Of a stretch of DNA of 64,000 nt, positions 1 to 12,400 are shown piece after piece. The stretch comes from Symbiodinium natans. Its lineage: Eukaryota; Sar; Dinophyceae; Suessiales; Symbiodiniaceae. A program made the position numbers and the translations under genes. The DNA is taken from NCBI GenBank assembly GCA_905221605.1, contig CAJNDS010002412.1, forward strand, positions 1,505,386 through 1,569,385. Reading direction: 5' to 3'. Below the pieces are notes generated by a model. The model was given only the letters and a program-made list of their open reading frames with translations. It had not been told where the DNA came from and searched no databases. Numbering within the stretch: the first letter of the stretch is position 1; each line of letters starts with the position of its first letter.

Positions 1-2699
1 CGGGAATATTTAGAAGGATTAGGGTTTAGGGTTTAGGGTTTAGGGTTTAGGGTTTAGGGTTTAGGGTTTAGGGCTTAGGGCTTGGGGTTTAGGGTTTACG
101 GGCTTTCAGAAGGCCGTGAAGCCCACAATTTAAGGATCAGGGATGAGGGCTTAGGGTTTCGACTCTCGCACTTGCTGAAGCAGGCAAGGCTGAGGGCTTA
201 GGGTCTAGGGTTTAGGGTTTGGGGTTTAGGGTTAAGGTTTAGGGTTTAGGGTTTAGGGTTTAGGGTTTAGGGTTTAGGGTTTGGGGTTTAGGCCCTACAC
301 CCTAACTCAGTTCTGCGCGAAAGCCCTCGGTGCTGTCCAGGACTATCTGGACACACCTCGACAACACTCATGCATCCCTACTCATGGTTCCCAAAAGGAA
401 CCCCCTAGCCCCAATATCCTTGAGTCTTCTCTGGGGTCTAGGCTCGTTAGGGTTTATAAAGGGTTTAGGGGGTTTAGGTTTTAGGGTTTAGGGATTCTGC
501 CCTGGCAGGTTCAAGTCGCTCAGGGGGCTGGTCAGCAAAAGATGTCATGAAGGTCGAGTGCTCAAGGAGGTTGACGGCAAACCCTGAAAAGTAGCTGCAG
601 ACTTGAGGCAAGAGCCCCAAATCGAACGGGGAGCTGCGGTTGAGAGTTTAGGGTTTTAAAGGGCTCGAAATCCTTAAGCTGGAGAGAAAGAAGCCTCACT
701 CTCAGCCCAGTTTCCACACGGGCCTATACGAAGCCCTATAACGGACTCAGAAGCCGGCGGCTACAACACACAGAAGCTTGGTTCACCTCTCCTGTACACC
801 CAAGCCCGACAAAAGCCCCCCTGATACATCTGTCTAGACTTAAGACAGCATAAACCCTAAACCCTTAACACTAAACCGCAAACGCTAACCCCAAACCTAA
901 CCTCTGTGTATGGAAACTCTGGACCACCCGGCCCAACCCCTAGATACGTCCCGCTGGAACTCCACCAAGTGAGCTGACAAAGGGCCCGGGCCGAACGATC
1001 AGAGGTGTGCTGAAAGCCCGGCCTAGCCACCTTGTCTCTTGGGTTTTTTAGAGTTTAGGGTTTAGGGTTTAGGGACGTTTCTGGAGGGGTCGTGAAAATC
1101 GTGTGCTTCTTGGATTCGGGTATTGCAGGCGACAGCAACTGGGAGTGTAGCACCAAAACAAAGCGCCAACAGGGGTACGGCTGCAAAAAGGGGAATGATG
1201 GCCCAGGAGAGTTCTTTGGAGGGAGGTCCGGGGCGAATTGGGGACTTGGAGGGGGCCTAAGCGTGTTGGGTTACATGGTGGTGGGATGCCAGGCGCTCAG
1301 GGCAGAATGTTATAGGAAGTACTTCACGAACTCTATGAGGGTTGATAGGGTTTAGGGTTCGTGTTTAGGGTGTAGGGTTGAGGGCTTAGGGTTTAGGAAT
1401 CCCACGAACACGCTTCAAATGCCAACAGATGTGGAAGCCCTAAGCTCACCCGACCCCCGGAGAAAGGGCTCTCCCCCTAAACCGTTGAGCGCCCAAAAGT
1501 TCAGACTTCCAAGTTGCCAAATTAGACATGCGAGCCCATATTATGGGGTTTCGGAAATTAGGGGTACCTTCTTGGGGTCCTTGTTTTTAGGGGATCTTAC
1601 TATTTGGGGGGTCCATTTAAGGGTCCTCTATGATCGCGAACCCCATATGCCTGTGGTAGTCCGAAGTGTCTGTTGGCTTTATGGGCTCTGAGGTTGGGAG
1701 CTTCTGGCGTTCTGGCCCCAGGATTTCTTGAGTCTTGCGTCCCAGCTTGGGGGACTCTCCCTAAACCCTAAACCCTAAACCCGAAACCCTGACCAGGACC
1801 CCGCAAGCCCAATGCTCCGGCTTGTTTGACTTCCTGATCTCCAGCGCTGAGACGGAGGCGCCTCACCTGCCCCTGGGGCCTCCTGCGACCTCGAGGAGGT
1901 AGGGGAGGAATGGGAGGAAGGGTTTAATTGCTGTTTAGAAGACCTTCTTCGGGAGCAGTATGACGCATTCTTCAGATGGGTCGGTTTGACGAAGTCTCGG
2001 GAGAGAACGGAATTCAGGCTTTGATATTTTAAAGCCTCCAGTCTTCAGGAGTTTTGCTGTTCCGGCTCGACCTACTTCTCATTTATTGATGTTCGCCACT
2101 TCGATTGCCATTAGACTGCGATGATGGTCCGGGTCCTTACTAGCATGCTCTTCAAAACGGTATTGCGAGGATGTATGTATATTCAGCAAGCCGGTTACCA
2201 CAACCTAGTACGTGGTTCCGCCTCAACTCTTGATTCTTGACGTCTTAGGTCCCGGGATCTTCGGAGGTGGTTTCGGGATGTCCGGTAAACCTAACCCAAT
2301 GGCCCCAACTAGCCAGAAGAGAGCTCATCTGTGACAGGCATTCTTTGTAAACTTGGAGTCCCATAATAAAAAAACCCTGAGCTTGAAATGGAATAGGACT
2401 TTGCAGATATCAACTCGGTAGCCCAGGTTGGTAAGGGAACCTTGAACCAAAACAAGGGCAGCGGGTACCACTGGGCTACCCAGATATCAAGACATGACCC
2501 CTAAACCCTAAACCCTAAACCCTAAACCCTAAACCCTAAACCCTAAACCCTAAACCCTAAACCATCCAGATATCAAGACATGAGGCCACGGCCACCAGAA
2601 CGTGTCCACCTGTCCGTCAAAGGCCGCTGAAGCGAAACGGTTGGCCGCCTGGCGCTACAGCCGGAGGCTGTAGAGGGCTAATGGGATGTTGGGGCTGGT

Positions 2700-2801
2700 A
2701 GGGTTTAGGGTTTAGGGTTTAGGGTTCAGGGTTTAGGGTTTAGGGTTTAGGGTTTAGGGTTTAGGGTTTAGGGTTTAGGGTTTGGGGTTTAGGGTTTAGG
2801 G
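2700..2801 (+). repeat. Interstitial telomere-like tract (TTTAGGG)n
   Basis: About 14 near-perfect TTTAGGG units with single-base variants (TTCAGGG, TTTGGGG). The G-rich strand points into the window and unique sequence lies on both sides, so this is an internal tract, not a chromosome end. Confidence 0.95.
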
Positions 2802-5189
2802 TTCAATACAGGCCCAGAATGGTCCCACAACTTAGGTCAACCCCATGAGGGCCTCACCTGTCAGCCGAGGATTGATAGGCCAGGAGTATTGCACATGCTT
2901 GTGGGCCCAATAATCCCTATAACCCTACAAAAACATTAACAGCTTCTGCTTTCAGGTTTCCCCCCCCCCCCCCGCCCACAAAAAAAAACACATATACATA
3001 TATAAGTATACACACACACCAACAACCCTGCAACACGATATTGAATAGCGGGTGTTTCAGCAACTGAGTCTTAGAGACGTAAAAAGCCGTGGGCTGAAAC
3101 ACAGTTCCGGGGCTCACAGGCTGGTTGCGGTTGTTCGGTCGCTGACTTGCGGCGTAGGATGGGATGCTCTCGCGTATACTAACAGTCCTTCATGGGGATT
3201 ATAAATGGGGGGGGTACTATAATCCCGACTAAGGACTGTTACAACAAGGGGGGAACATCCCAAGGCGTAGGTTTGTAGACGTCGATCTATAGCCAAGTTG
3301 CAGGATTCCGGAAACATCCTGCTGCCTTGCGAAACAACTTCTTGCAGCTTCTTGCTGTCTCCAGCTGTAGCGCCTCTCCAGAGGCGGAAGCGGTCCCGGC
3401 CACAGGGAACTGGCCTCGAAACGCTGGTACGGACGGCGCTGTCATGGGATACTCGGGGTCCCTATGGACCCAAGTTGTCCCAAAAATGGGCATTCGCCCA
3501 AGAGTAGGGGCACACCCCATACATACCCCCAAGGCACTATGGGACCTGAAGCGTCCATCCTCTACTCCTTAAATACCGGCTTTGGAGCGTTTGCTTAGGG
3601 TTTAGGGTGTGGGGTTTCGGGTTAGGGTTTATGGTTTAGGGTGAAGCTTTATGGTGTGTATCCAGGGGGCCTTGGACCACTAAGGTTGTACCCTTGAGTT
3701 TTGGGAAACCTTTGTAAAGATCCCTTCGGGAATCTTCGTAGCCCAGACCCATACGATAATTGGGGTTGGCTACTTTGTAAGGGCAACCCAGAATCAAAAA
3801 CGGAAAGGTTCCCAAGGAATACAAGGGCCATACCAGGATTATTTGAAGGGGAACCTCTTAGGGGTACCTAGGGGTACGAGTCTTAATCCCTTGAGTGCGG
3901 AGCTTAGCCATCTGGAGACTTGTCTTTCGGACTTCAGAGATCTCTTCTCCTATGACTCCTATGTGGGTTGTTGTCAAAATTAGGGCCCCCTTTTTGGACA
4001 CCCTAAAAATTCGGTGCCGTATTATCATAGGGACCCCAAAAGGGATCATAATTTTGACAACCTTGGGGGAATTCGAGGACGACTTCGGCCACATGAACGT
4101 GCACTTCGGAAAGTTCATGCAAGCCCGAACCCGTATCATCTGCAAGCCCCTTCTCCCCCTCCCCGGCCCACCCCCCAAAACTGCAAGAACCCTTAAAACC
4201 AGAAAAGCCCGCAAGCTACCTCATTATTGTGCCTCAAAGGCCGTATATAGGATGTACTTTACGGCCCAAGTATTCCCTATTCAGGTACCTGGACCCTTAG
4301 GGGTTTAGGGAGTTTTGAACAATCGGGTTGAGGGAGGTTTAGGGTGTCGGGTACAAGGTTTTCAGACATTGGGGACTGGAGGCCTGCTTTTTGCACGAAA
4401 CATCAAACTTAATCTTTTCTGCCTATGTTCAATAATGAAGGGTCGTAGTTTACGAAACCGGAAGACATGCCACACTTATTCCACGAATCCCCTCCTGCGC
4501 TTGTGTTGGGGGTCCTCCATAAGGTGACTCATATGTTGTCAGGTCTTAGCATACTGAAAATGAACCCTTTGCCCGTGAATGTACCCTAAACCCTCAACCC
4601 TGAACCCCAAACCCTAAACCCCAAACCCTAAACCCTAAGAGACAGATGGGGTCCGGGACATTCCACGTTGTCGAAAAAAGCAAGCTCCGCGACCGCCCAA
4701 TGCCTAGGGCAGGTTCCAGCCTCCTCCCTAAACCCTAAACCCTAAACCCTTAACACCCTGCCCTGAAGGCCCTGCGAATGCTTGCAGCCGTGGCCTATGT
4801 TTTGCCCTAGATTATCGGCATTGTCATAAGAGTGACAGCTTCAGTCTCGTTCCTTTGCAGTGCAGTGCTTCCCGGTAGGTATTGGGACACAATGAATACC
4901 CAAGTGCCTGTATCATAATGGTTCATTACCCCAAACCGAAGCTATGCAATTGATACACGCAATTTCAATTTCGTGATTAAAACGCGCGTGGAACAACCCT
5001 GAAGCAGAAGCTAATGCCACTGGGTTCGGCCCTTATACACCTTTTCCAAGAAAACTTCTGAACTCGGTGTTCTCGGAATCTCAGGTAAGCTCAGCTCATG
5101 GGTCATGGGTTTGGGGCTCGTGACGTACCGCTTGCGCCATCTCCAATCCGTACGAACCCCGAGTAAACCCCAAAACGTCCCTGTACGGT

Positions 5190-5265
5190 TAAGGGTTTAG
5201 GGTTTAGGGTTTAGGGTTTAGGGTTTAGGGTTTAGGGTTTAGGGTTTAGGGTTTAGGGTTTAGGG
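5190..5265 (+). repeat. Interstitial telomere-like tract (TTTAGGG)n
   Basis: About eleven uninterrupted TTTAGGG units between unique sequences, in the non-coding left part of the window. Confidence 0.95.
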
Positions 5266-6045
5266 TGCAAGCCCAGCCTAGAAAGCTCCAGAAGCCTTAC
5301 GGCCACCCCTCTCACCTCCCTGCTTCTAGCTAACGAAGACTCTACAGCCAAATAGGGCCCGGCCGTGTCACGCTGCTCTCGGACACCACGCGCCACTCCA
5401 ACGACTGGCTGAAACCGAGGTTCCTACATGGGCTATTATACCATATGACCCCTTTAAAAGGCCCTGTATAGGGTTGGTTAGGGGGACTAAAAGGCCTAAT
5501 TGCCCATGCTGGTTGGGGCTACAGGGTTTAGGAAGGGTTCCGGATTTTGGGATGGGCAGTTCTTCAAATGGCTTGCAGGGGAGGGACCCACTCCAAAAAT
5601 GGGGCCATAACTTGGAGCACTGCCCATGTGGGTTTAGGGTTTAGGGTTTGGAGGGTGCTCCTGGGATCTCATCCGCAGATCGTATCGACAGCTTGGATAA
5701 AGCCAAAGGATGCGGGTTTAGGGTTTAGGGTTTAGGGTTTAGGGTTTAGGGTTTAGGGTTTAGGGTTCAGGGTCATGGCAGCAGCACAAATTCTGAACCA
5801 CAACCTTGAAACAACTCAAAACCTTTAAACCCAAACCCTCAACCTGCTCCAGACCCTAAACCCTAAACCCTAAACCCTAAGCCTGCATAGCCTGCGTCAT
5901 GGGAGTACACATCTTGCACGTCATCCCCGAAAATTCAGGGAGGGAGGGGGGTGCCCACCAAGGGAGGGAGCCAACGTCCCAAGCTTTTTAGGGCTTCTAC
6001 AATATCAAGCTGACATCTATTCTAGTATGTGCGTATACACATACA

Positions 6046-6140
6046 ATATAGAGATAGATGTGTGTATATATATATATATATAGTGTGTAGATAGATACAT
6101 AGATAGATAGATATATATATATATATATATGCACATAATA
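6046..6140. repeat. AT-rich microsatellite (TA/TAGA)
   Basis: Runs of TATATA and ATAGATAGATAG occupy about 6046-6130, just downstream of the stop codon of gene 1. It is a simple repeat with no coding support. Confidence 0.85.
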
Positions 6141-6281
6141 TATACAGACGCAGATTATGGGCAGCTGTTTTTTGGGGAGAATACTCCATAAATGTGCTGG
6201 GCTCACGAGAACCCTACAAGGGACACCATGGATTGTAGAAGTTACCTCACACAAGGTGCGCACACAGCCTCTTATGCCTTT

Positions 6282-6405
6282 TCAGAAGCCACTGTCACTA
6301 TCGGTGGAGCCTGTCGCGCCTCCAGTGAGTTCGTCTTCCGAGGACTCATCCTCGGAATCGCTGTCCCGAGACTTCCAGATGCCCAAAATGGCACAACATC
6401 CAGTC
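6282..6405 (-). CDS. Gene 1, last exon and stop
   Basis: After removal of the element at 6406-6517, the frame continues with GCCAILGIWKSRDSDSEDE and a Ser/Glu/Asp-rich tail, ending at TGA (6284-6282 on the minus strand). The acidic tail and clean stop support this as the C-terminus. Confidence 0.65.
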
Positions 6406-9400
6406 CTGCGTAGCCCAGGAACCATCTTATTCATAAGGGCACCCTTTGCGTGGTTGGTGTCTTTGTAAGGGAACCTTGAATCAAATAAAGGGAGAAGTGT
6501 ACCTCTGGGCTACTAAGAGTCCAACTGCTCACAGGCTGCCCTAGACTGCTACCAGATCGCATCGCGCAACGCCGCACGATTCGACCAACTTGGCGAGAAC
6601 GTTCGTTGCCATCAACCCATTCTGCAAAGAAGCCGGTATCGGCACTGAAGACCAGCTCCCGTATTTTCCAGTTGAAAGCATCCACATCTGCGATCTTAGA
6701 GATGATCATGTCCTTGTCAGGCTGTGATGAAGCCGAGCACATCCTCACATCTAGCAGCATCAGCCTGTCATAGTTGAGGTCCACCGCCTCTTGCGAAGAA
6801 ACTTGAATCCGGGCCGGCATACCCAAAACGTTGGCCTCAAATATCTCTGCAAGACACCATGCTCGGCCTAGCACGTCAAAGTCATCATCCACAACAATCA
6901 GTTGAGAGAAGTCCGAAACCTCCATTGCTAAGTATGTCATCATGTCATCGAACTTATTGAGCTCACACCGTGGGTCGGTGTGGCTCAGAACTTTCTGTAC
7001 TGTGCAGTCGCACAAGGAAAACATCTCGCCAGTGACCGAATCACAGCGCTTCTTGGCCCAGGCATTCCATTCGGCCGTTCCCTGGAGCGGTTCCGGCCCG
7101 AACCCGGCGCAAATACTGGCATGCTGGTTGACGGAGAACGCGCACAGCCAGTAGGTGGTATCCAGCTTGCAGCCGAGCTTGACTCGGATCTGCTCGATGC
7201 CCTCACGGGTGGCGAGTTGGGCGGCGACATCCTGGTAGGCTTTGTGCCCCAACGCATCCGCCAGTATTGCAGCAGCTAGGCTTCCAAAGCTGTTCGTCCA
7301 GTTGTGTGACACCATGACTTGCGGCTTCCTAGGCTGGCCCGTTCAACCCTGTGAACTCCAGATTCCTGCTGATGACCAGATGACCCTCGTAAACTCAAAG
7401 TCAAAGCATGAAACATACCAGGATGGGTGATTATACCCTATAATCCCTTAACAAGGCTCTTTACAGGGTTCATTATGGGGATTATAAGGCCCAATATATC
7501 CCATCCTGGTATCCCAGGGCCTGCCTAGCCTCAGATTGGTGGACCAAACTTCTGCAAGGGCACACCCGCCATCCCCAAGGCGGGAGGCTGGGATGATGGC
7601 CCGGCGGACCACGTCGTTGGTCACCGAGCGCCGCGCATCAAACCCTGGCATCAGCTCATCTCGGCTCAGCCTTTCCTTGTGGACCAAATGACTGTAGGGT
7701 CAAGGAGAGAGATATATGTATATATATATATATGTAGAGGCTATAGGGTTTAGGGCTTCGGGTTTAGGGCTCATAAAGACTCAATAAGGATAAAAGTAGT
7801 CTGACCCCAATTCTAGGGTTCATTTGGTCCCCAAGGTTCCCAGAAGCAGAGAAGTGAGCTAAGGTGAAAGCCACGGTTTGCCAACTGCTTGACAACATCC
7901 TGGTAGACTTCCTTCTCGCTGTCGTTCAAGAAACATGACATGGAGACCAACCCTCGCGCGAGTCTGCCCGAACCGAACTCCACATCGTCCTCCGGCGGCT
8001 GTCCTCTTAGTTGTCCAGTACCCTAGGGAACTAAAGGCTAACCTTTGGCAGACAGGAAGACTTAAAATGCCCCAAAAAGGTTTAAGTTACGTACTCTACT
8101 ACTAAGTCCTTGCCAAAGTATGCCAGAGAGGAGGCTGAGGCCAAGTGAATTGATAACCCAGTCCAAGCGCACGGCTGTGAACTGCCATCGAAGGAGCACT
8201 GCCAATCTCAAACCTTCTGCTTCTGACAGTTTGTCTTTCTGAGTCAATGCAACAAGGCAGCTGAGAATTCCGGTGCAGCACGTTGTGAGCCCAAGCCTGC
8301 ACTGAACTTGGAACCCTAGCAAAAACTGTAATTTCAGCTGCCTCTGAGGAATTCTAGCGCCCCCAAAAAACATTATTCCAGGCAACATTATATTACAATG
8401 AAAGTTTTAGGGTTTAGGATACCTAAACCCTAAACCCTAAACCCTAAAAATTACCAGATCCCTAAAAAGCAGCATTGCGCAGAGCAGGAGCTCCAGGCTG
8501 AGGACTCGCGCGGCCCAGCGCGCGAGCTTCCGGGGCTGTCCTCGCACACGCCTGGCCTGACTTCTCCAAGAACCAAAGGAAAAGACAAAGGGGTTCAACT
8601 TTGCTGTTCCTACTGAATAAGGACAATAACCAAAAAGGAAAAAACAAGAGGTTCAACTTTTACTGTTCCTACTGGATAAGGAAACCCAATGTTCCTACTG
8701 AAGAAGGAAACCCCCAAAAACTATAAGGTTCAACTTTGTGGTTCCTACGAAATAAGGTTGGACCCAAAAAGCTTATCAAGTTCAACTATTTGGCCAAGTA
8801 AGTGGCTTCCGAAATCACCAGCCGGAGGCTCGCTGCTAAGCTTCTGCAGGTGAGGGCTGTGAATGCCTTAGTTGTCCAAGACCCTAGGGAACTAAAGGCT
8901 ATAACCTTTGGGATTATATAGGGCCCCAAAAAAAGGCTAAAGTCAAGTACCCTAGGGAACAAAAAGGTTCTAACCTTTGGAATTATTACAGGGCTTATAA
9001 ATACACCTTAAAAAGGCTAAAGGTTACCTTTCTCTTCTGCCAAGATGCTGCCCAGATGGTGCACATCACCGAGCTGCTGACCGCGGACAACAGATCTTCG
9101 CTTGCGTTGCTTACCTTGGGGACGACATGAACCCCAAAATTGGGGGTCAGTTACCCTGACTACTATAATTCCCATTAAGGTAATATGAACCATAATTTAA
9201 CCCTAAACCCTAAACCCTTTTAGGGCTCTGTGTATGAACCATAAACCCTTTAGGGTTCATAAGTAGTCCCCAAGGTACGTACCAGGCACAGCACATCACC
9301 AGTATCCACACCTGCCGGCACTGCCGAGCACCATCTCCTTAGTTGCTGGGTTCACAAGCTCCCAAAAAGTGTACACTTTCCGTTCTACAGGGTTTAGGGT

Positions 9401-12400
9401 TTAGGGTTTAGGGTACTTATCGTAATAAGTGTAAAGCGTATCCACTCAGCTACTAGGTCTCTGATTTCTGTCATTCTCAGCTGCAGCATATACAGCGTCC
9501 AGCCAAGGACAACGCAGTACCTTGGGGACGAAATGGACCCTAAAAGGGTTTAGGGTTCATATACCTTGATGGGAATTATGGCAGTATAAGGGTATATGGC
9601 CTCAATTTTAGGGTTCATTTCGTCCCCAAGGTACAAGCCATTTGCAAAGGCAACGCCGATGGCAAACGCATCGAAGAAGCCCACCGCCAGACCTGTGTAT
9701 GAGAGTTGGAACACGACCGCCACAAACCAGTTCCCAAACAAGCACCACTTTGCATCATGCGCATAGCTTGAACGCGGGTGCTTCTTCATGGTGCAGCAGA
9801 TCCATATCCACGAAAGCAGAACCGGAGAGAGCGACTGCTGAACAGGAAAGAAGAGCATCGCGCCCTCATACGTAAACCAGATCAGCCATTGTAGGCATGC
9901 AAGACAAACCGTGAGAATTGCGGTCGCGATGCATAGCGTGGCTCTGCATTTCCATGAGCAGTGCCTGCCTGCCGATGCGCCGGGGACATGCACCACCCCG
10001 AGAAAGAGGCCACAAAAGACTGCCAAGAACGAGACCCAGCCATTACAGAGCAGTTGGATGAGGCTGACTCCAAGAGCAAGACCGAGATAAATCAAGTGCC
10101 ATTTCAGCTTCAGCTTAGCCGCCAAGGCCATTGCGTTCTCCCTGCCGCAGAACTTGTCCGGCGATGATATTTTCGATGTGCTTTCATGCGGATCTAGACG
10201 TGGTGGTTGCAACTCCCTGTGATCCTACTACTTGCTACAACCCCAAAAGTGCAAATATTCTTCCCGACAATGGCAATGTAGGGACTACTATTCTGCCAAA
10301 TTGTTTGTTCTTGCTTTTTGGGGAGGTGCTGCGCACTCCGACCCTCAGAAGGTTCTGAGCCACCATACCATGCAGAACTTTGGTTGCCTGCTCAGTAGAC
10401 AAATCGGGCTGTAGGTTTTACGGTTTAGGGCATGGGGTTTAGGGGTTTAGGGTTTAGGGTTTTAGGGTTTAGGACAAGATCAAGTATGCACTGAGGTCCT
10501 ACCTTGTCTTCTTTGGATCCGGATGGTGTTCGAGTGGAAGTTCATACGCATATGCAGGCGCCTGGCTACGTGTGCGCGGCACGCGCACCCGCTGACCGGG
10601 TGGGTGTAGTCGACCGCTCGCGTCATATCAAGCCAACCATCCAGACTTTGGTAGATACTGCCAGACATCTGAAAACCCCTTGAACTTTCAGGACTCACGG
10701 GTCTCCCCAAACCCTAAACACTAAACCCTAAACCTTTTAAAAGCCCTGGCGGCCTTCTGACAAAAAACGAGTGCGCCTGCATGGCAAACTTGGCTTCCGC
10801 TGGCAGAACAATCAGATCCGACCACTGGCCCCCGCTCAAGGGGTTTACCTCGAAGGCTGAGGACTTTTGAGGATTTGTTCAAGGGTTCAGGGTTAGAAGG
10901 TGTTAGGGCTGCGGCTTTAGGGTTTGTGTTGAAGTTTTTGTACTTGTTGTTCAGGGCTGTTTAGGGCTTAGGACTCTTCAGGGCTGAAAGGGTTCTAGGC
11001 TTACAGGGGCTGAAGCTCTACGGTGCTGGAAACCTCTCCTCTGTAGGTCTTGTTGCTCACGTGGTAGCGCATCGAGCCCTATCGAGCCTGGTATGGGGCC
11101 CTAAACCCTAAAAGCCTACAACCCAATCAACAGCCCTAAACCCTAAACCCTAAACCCTAAACCCTAAACCCGAAGCTCCAAGAGTCCCAAATCCTAAACC
11201 TGAGCCCCAAAACTAAACCAGACTAATCCCTAAAGCGAGGGGCTTTGGCAGCCCCGCCCCCCAACCCTGAACCCCCTAAGCCCCAAAATAACCCCAAATT
11301 GGAAAAACGCTAAGAACCCAAAGCCTGCCTTTTTGTAGGTTCCTTATCGTAACATCCCTTATAGGATGCTCTAGGTTTTGGGTTCTTAACCCTAAACCCT
11401 AAACCCCAAGCCCCAAGATAACTGAAAAAAAACAAGTACTAATCTCAAGAACACGAAATCAGCGCCGAGGCTGCGACCGTCCCGAAGGTCCGGCTCGGTT
11501 CCTCAGTTTCTGCAAAAGCCGGCGCCCTCTTGGAGCAGGATGCCCCAACAAGGGTTTAGAAGTTTAGGGGTTTAGGGGTTTAGGTGTTTAGGGGTTTAGG
11601 GGTTTAGGGGTTTGGGGGTTTACGTAGGGGTTTGGGGGTTTGGGGGTTTAGGGGTTTGGGGGTTTGGGGGTTTGGGGGTTTAAGGTTCAGGGCTTCTAGG
11701 GGTGCAGGTTGGGATGTTCCCCCTTTATACTCACAGTCCTCAGTAAGGACTGTTAGTATAAAGGGGGACCATCCCAAGGTGTCAAACCCTAAACCCTAAA
11801 CCCTAAACCCTAAACCCTAAACCCTAAACCCTAAACCGGTGCAGTGCAACACTGTAACGCTTCGGTAGGGTTGTGTGTTGAGGGGTACATCAGGGTTTGA
11901 AGCTTGGGGTTTGACTTTAGGTTCTTCCGGATGTGCTCTGTGGTTTAAGTTGCCTGTTTTTCAAACACCCAGCCCTGCCTGAACGTTTGTAGTATAGAGT
12001 TTCGACCGACATCGGGTGTAGGGTTCAGGATTTAGGGTAAACCCCTTAAAACAACCAGGAAGCCTGGACACACTAAATCCTAAATCCGAAGCCCTAAACC
12101 CTCAACCCTAGCCCTAAACCCTGTGTCTGGTTGGGGCTTCACATCCTCTCGACGAAAAGCTTGGCATGAAGCCTAAACGAGAAGCTGTCCTTCGCGCTCC
12201 GCGGCTTAGGATTTGGGTTTAACCCCCCCTCCCTCCCCCAAAGTACCTGTAAGCATGAACAAGGTAGGCTCACGGTCAGGGTCTGGTTTCGAGGATGATC
12301 ATGGGCTGTCCTAAACCCGAAGCCCTAAATCTTACACCCTTACTTAAACCCTAAACCCTAAACCCTAAACCCTATATACTATAACACCCGACCGAGGACC

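Larger units (their letters stand above)
1..6281. other. Non-coding, telomere-repeat-rich region
   Basis: I found no convincing exon here. Open frames are short and conflict between strands. The stretch holds (TTTAGGG)n and (CCCTAAA)n tracts in both orientations, at about 20-75, 226-292, 2500-2563, 2700-2801, 4590-4637, 5190-5265 and 5713-5767. It also holds decayed copies of the intron-like elements seen in the genes downstream: 2413-2485 (family 2), 3155-3262 (GGGATG...CATCCC family) and 5425-5514 (CATGGGC...GCCCATG family). The interval 3300-3570 is open in several frames on both strands, so coding there cannot be ruled out. It lies downstream of gene 1, which ends at 6282. Confidence 0.6.

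Noticed and set aside
1-110. TTTAGGG repeats at the left edge taken as a chromosome end
   Set aside because: On the left end of a chromosome the plus strand should read CCCTAAA. Here the G-rich strand points inward, and the same repeat recurs throughout the window.
3287-3572. Overlapping open frames on both strands near 3.4 kb
   Set aside because: Both strands are equally open and no junction or motif supports either. Possibly a GC-rich relic exon, not called.
6431-6517. C-terminal extension of the 294-residue open frame of gene 1
   Set aside because: The last 29 or so residues are read-through into a family 2 introner. Removing the element gives a better frame ending at 6282.
10131-10212. 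Start of gene 1 at 10212 or at the ATG at 10131
   Set aside because: 10212 is not an ATG, and the frame is open upstream with an acceptor. Further exon-like sequence continues to 10860 and probably 12726.
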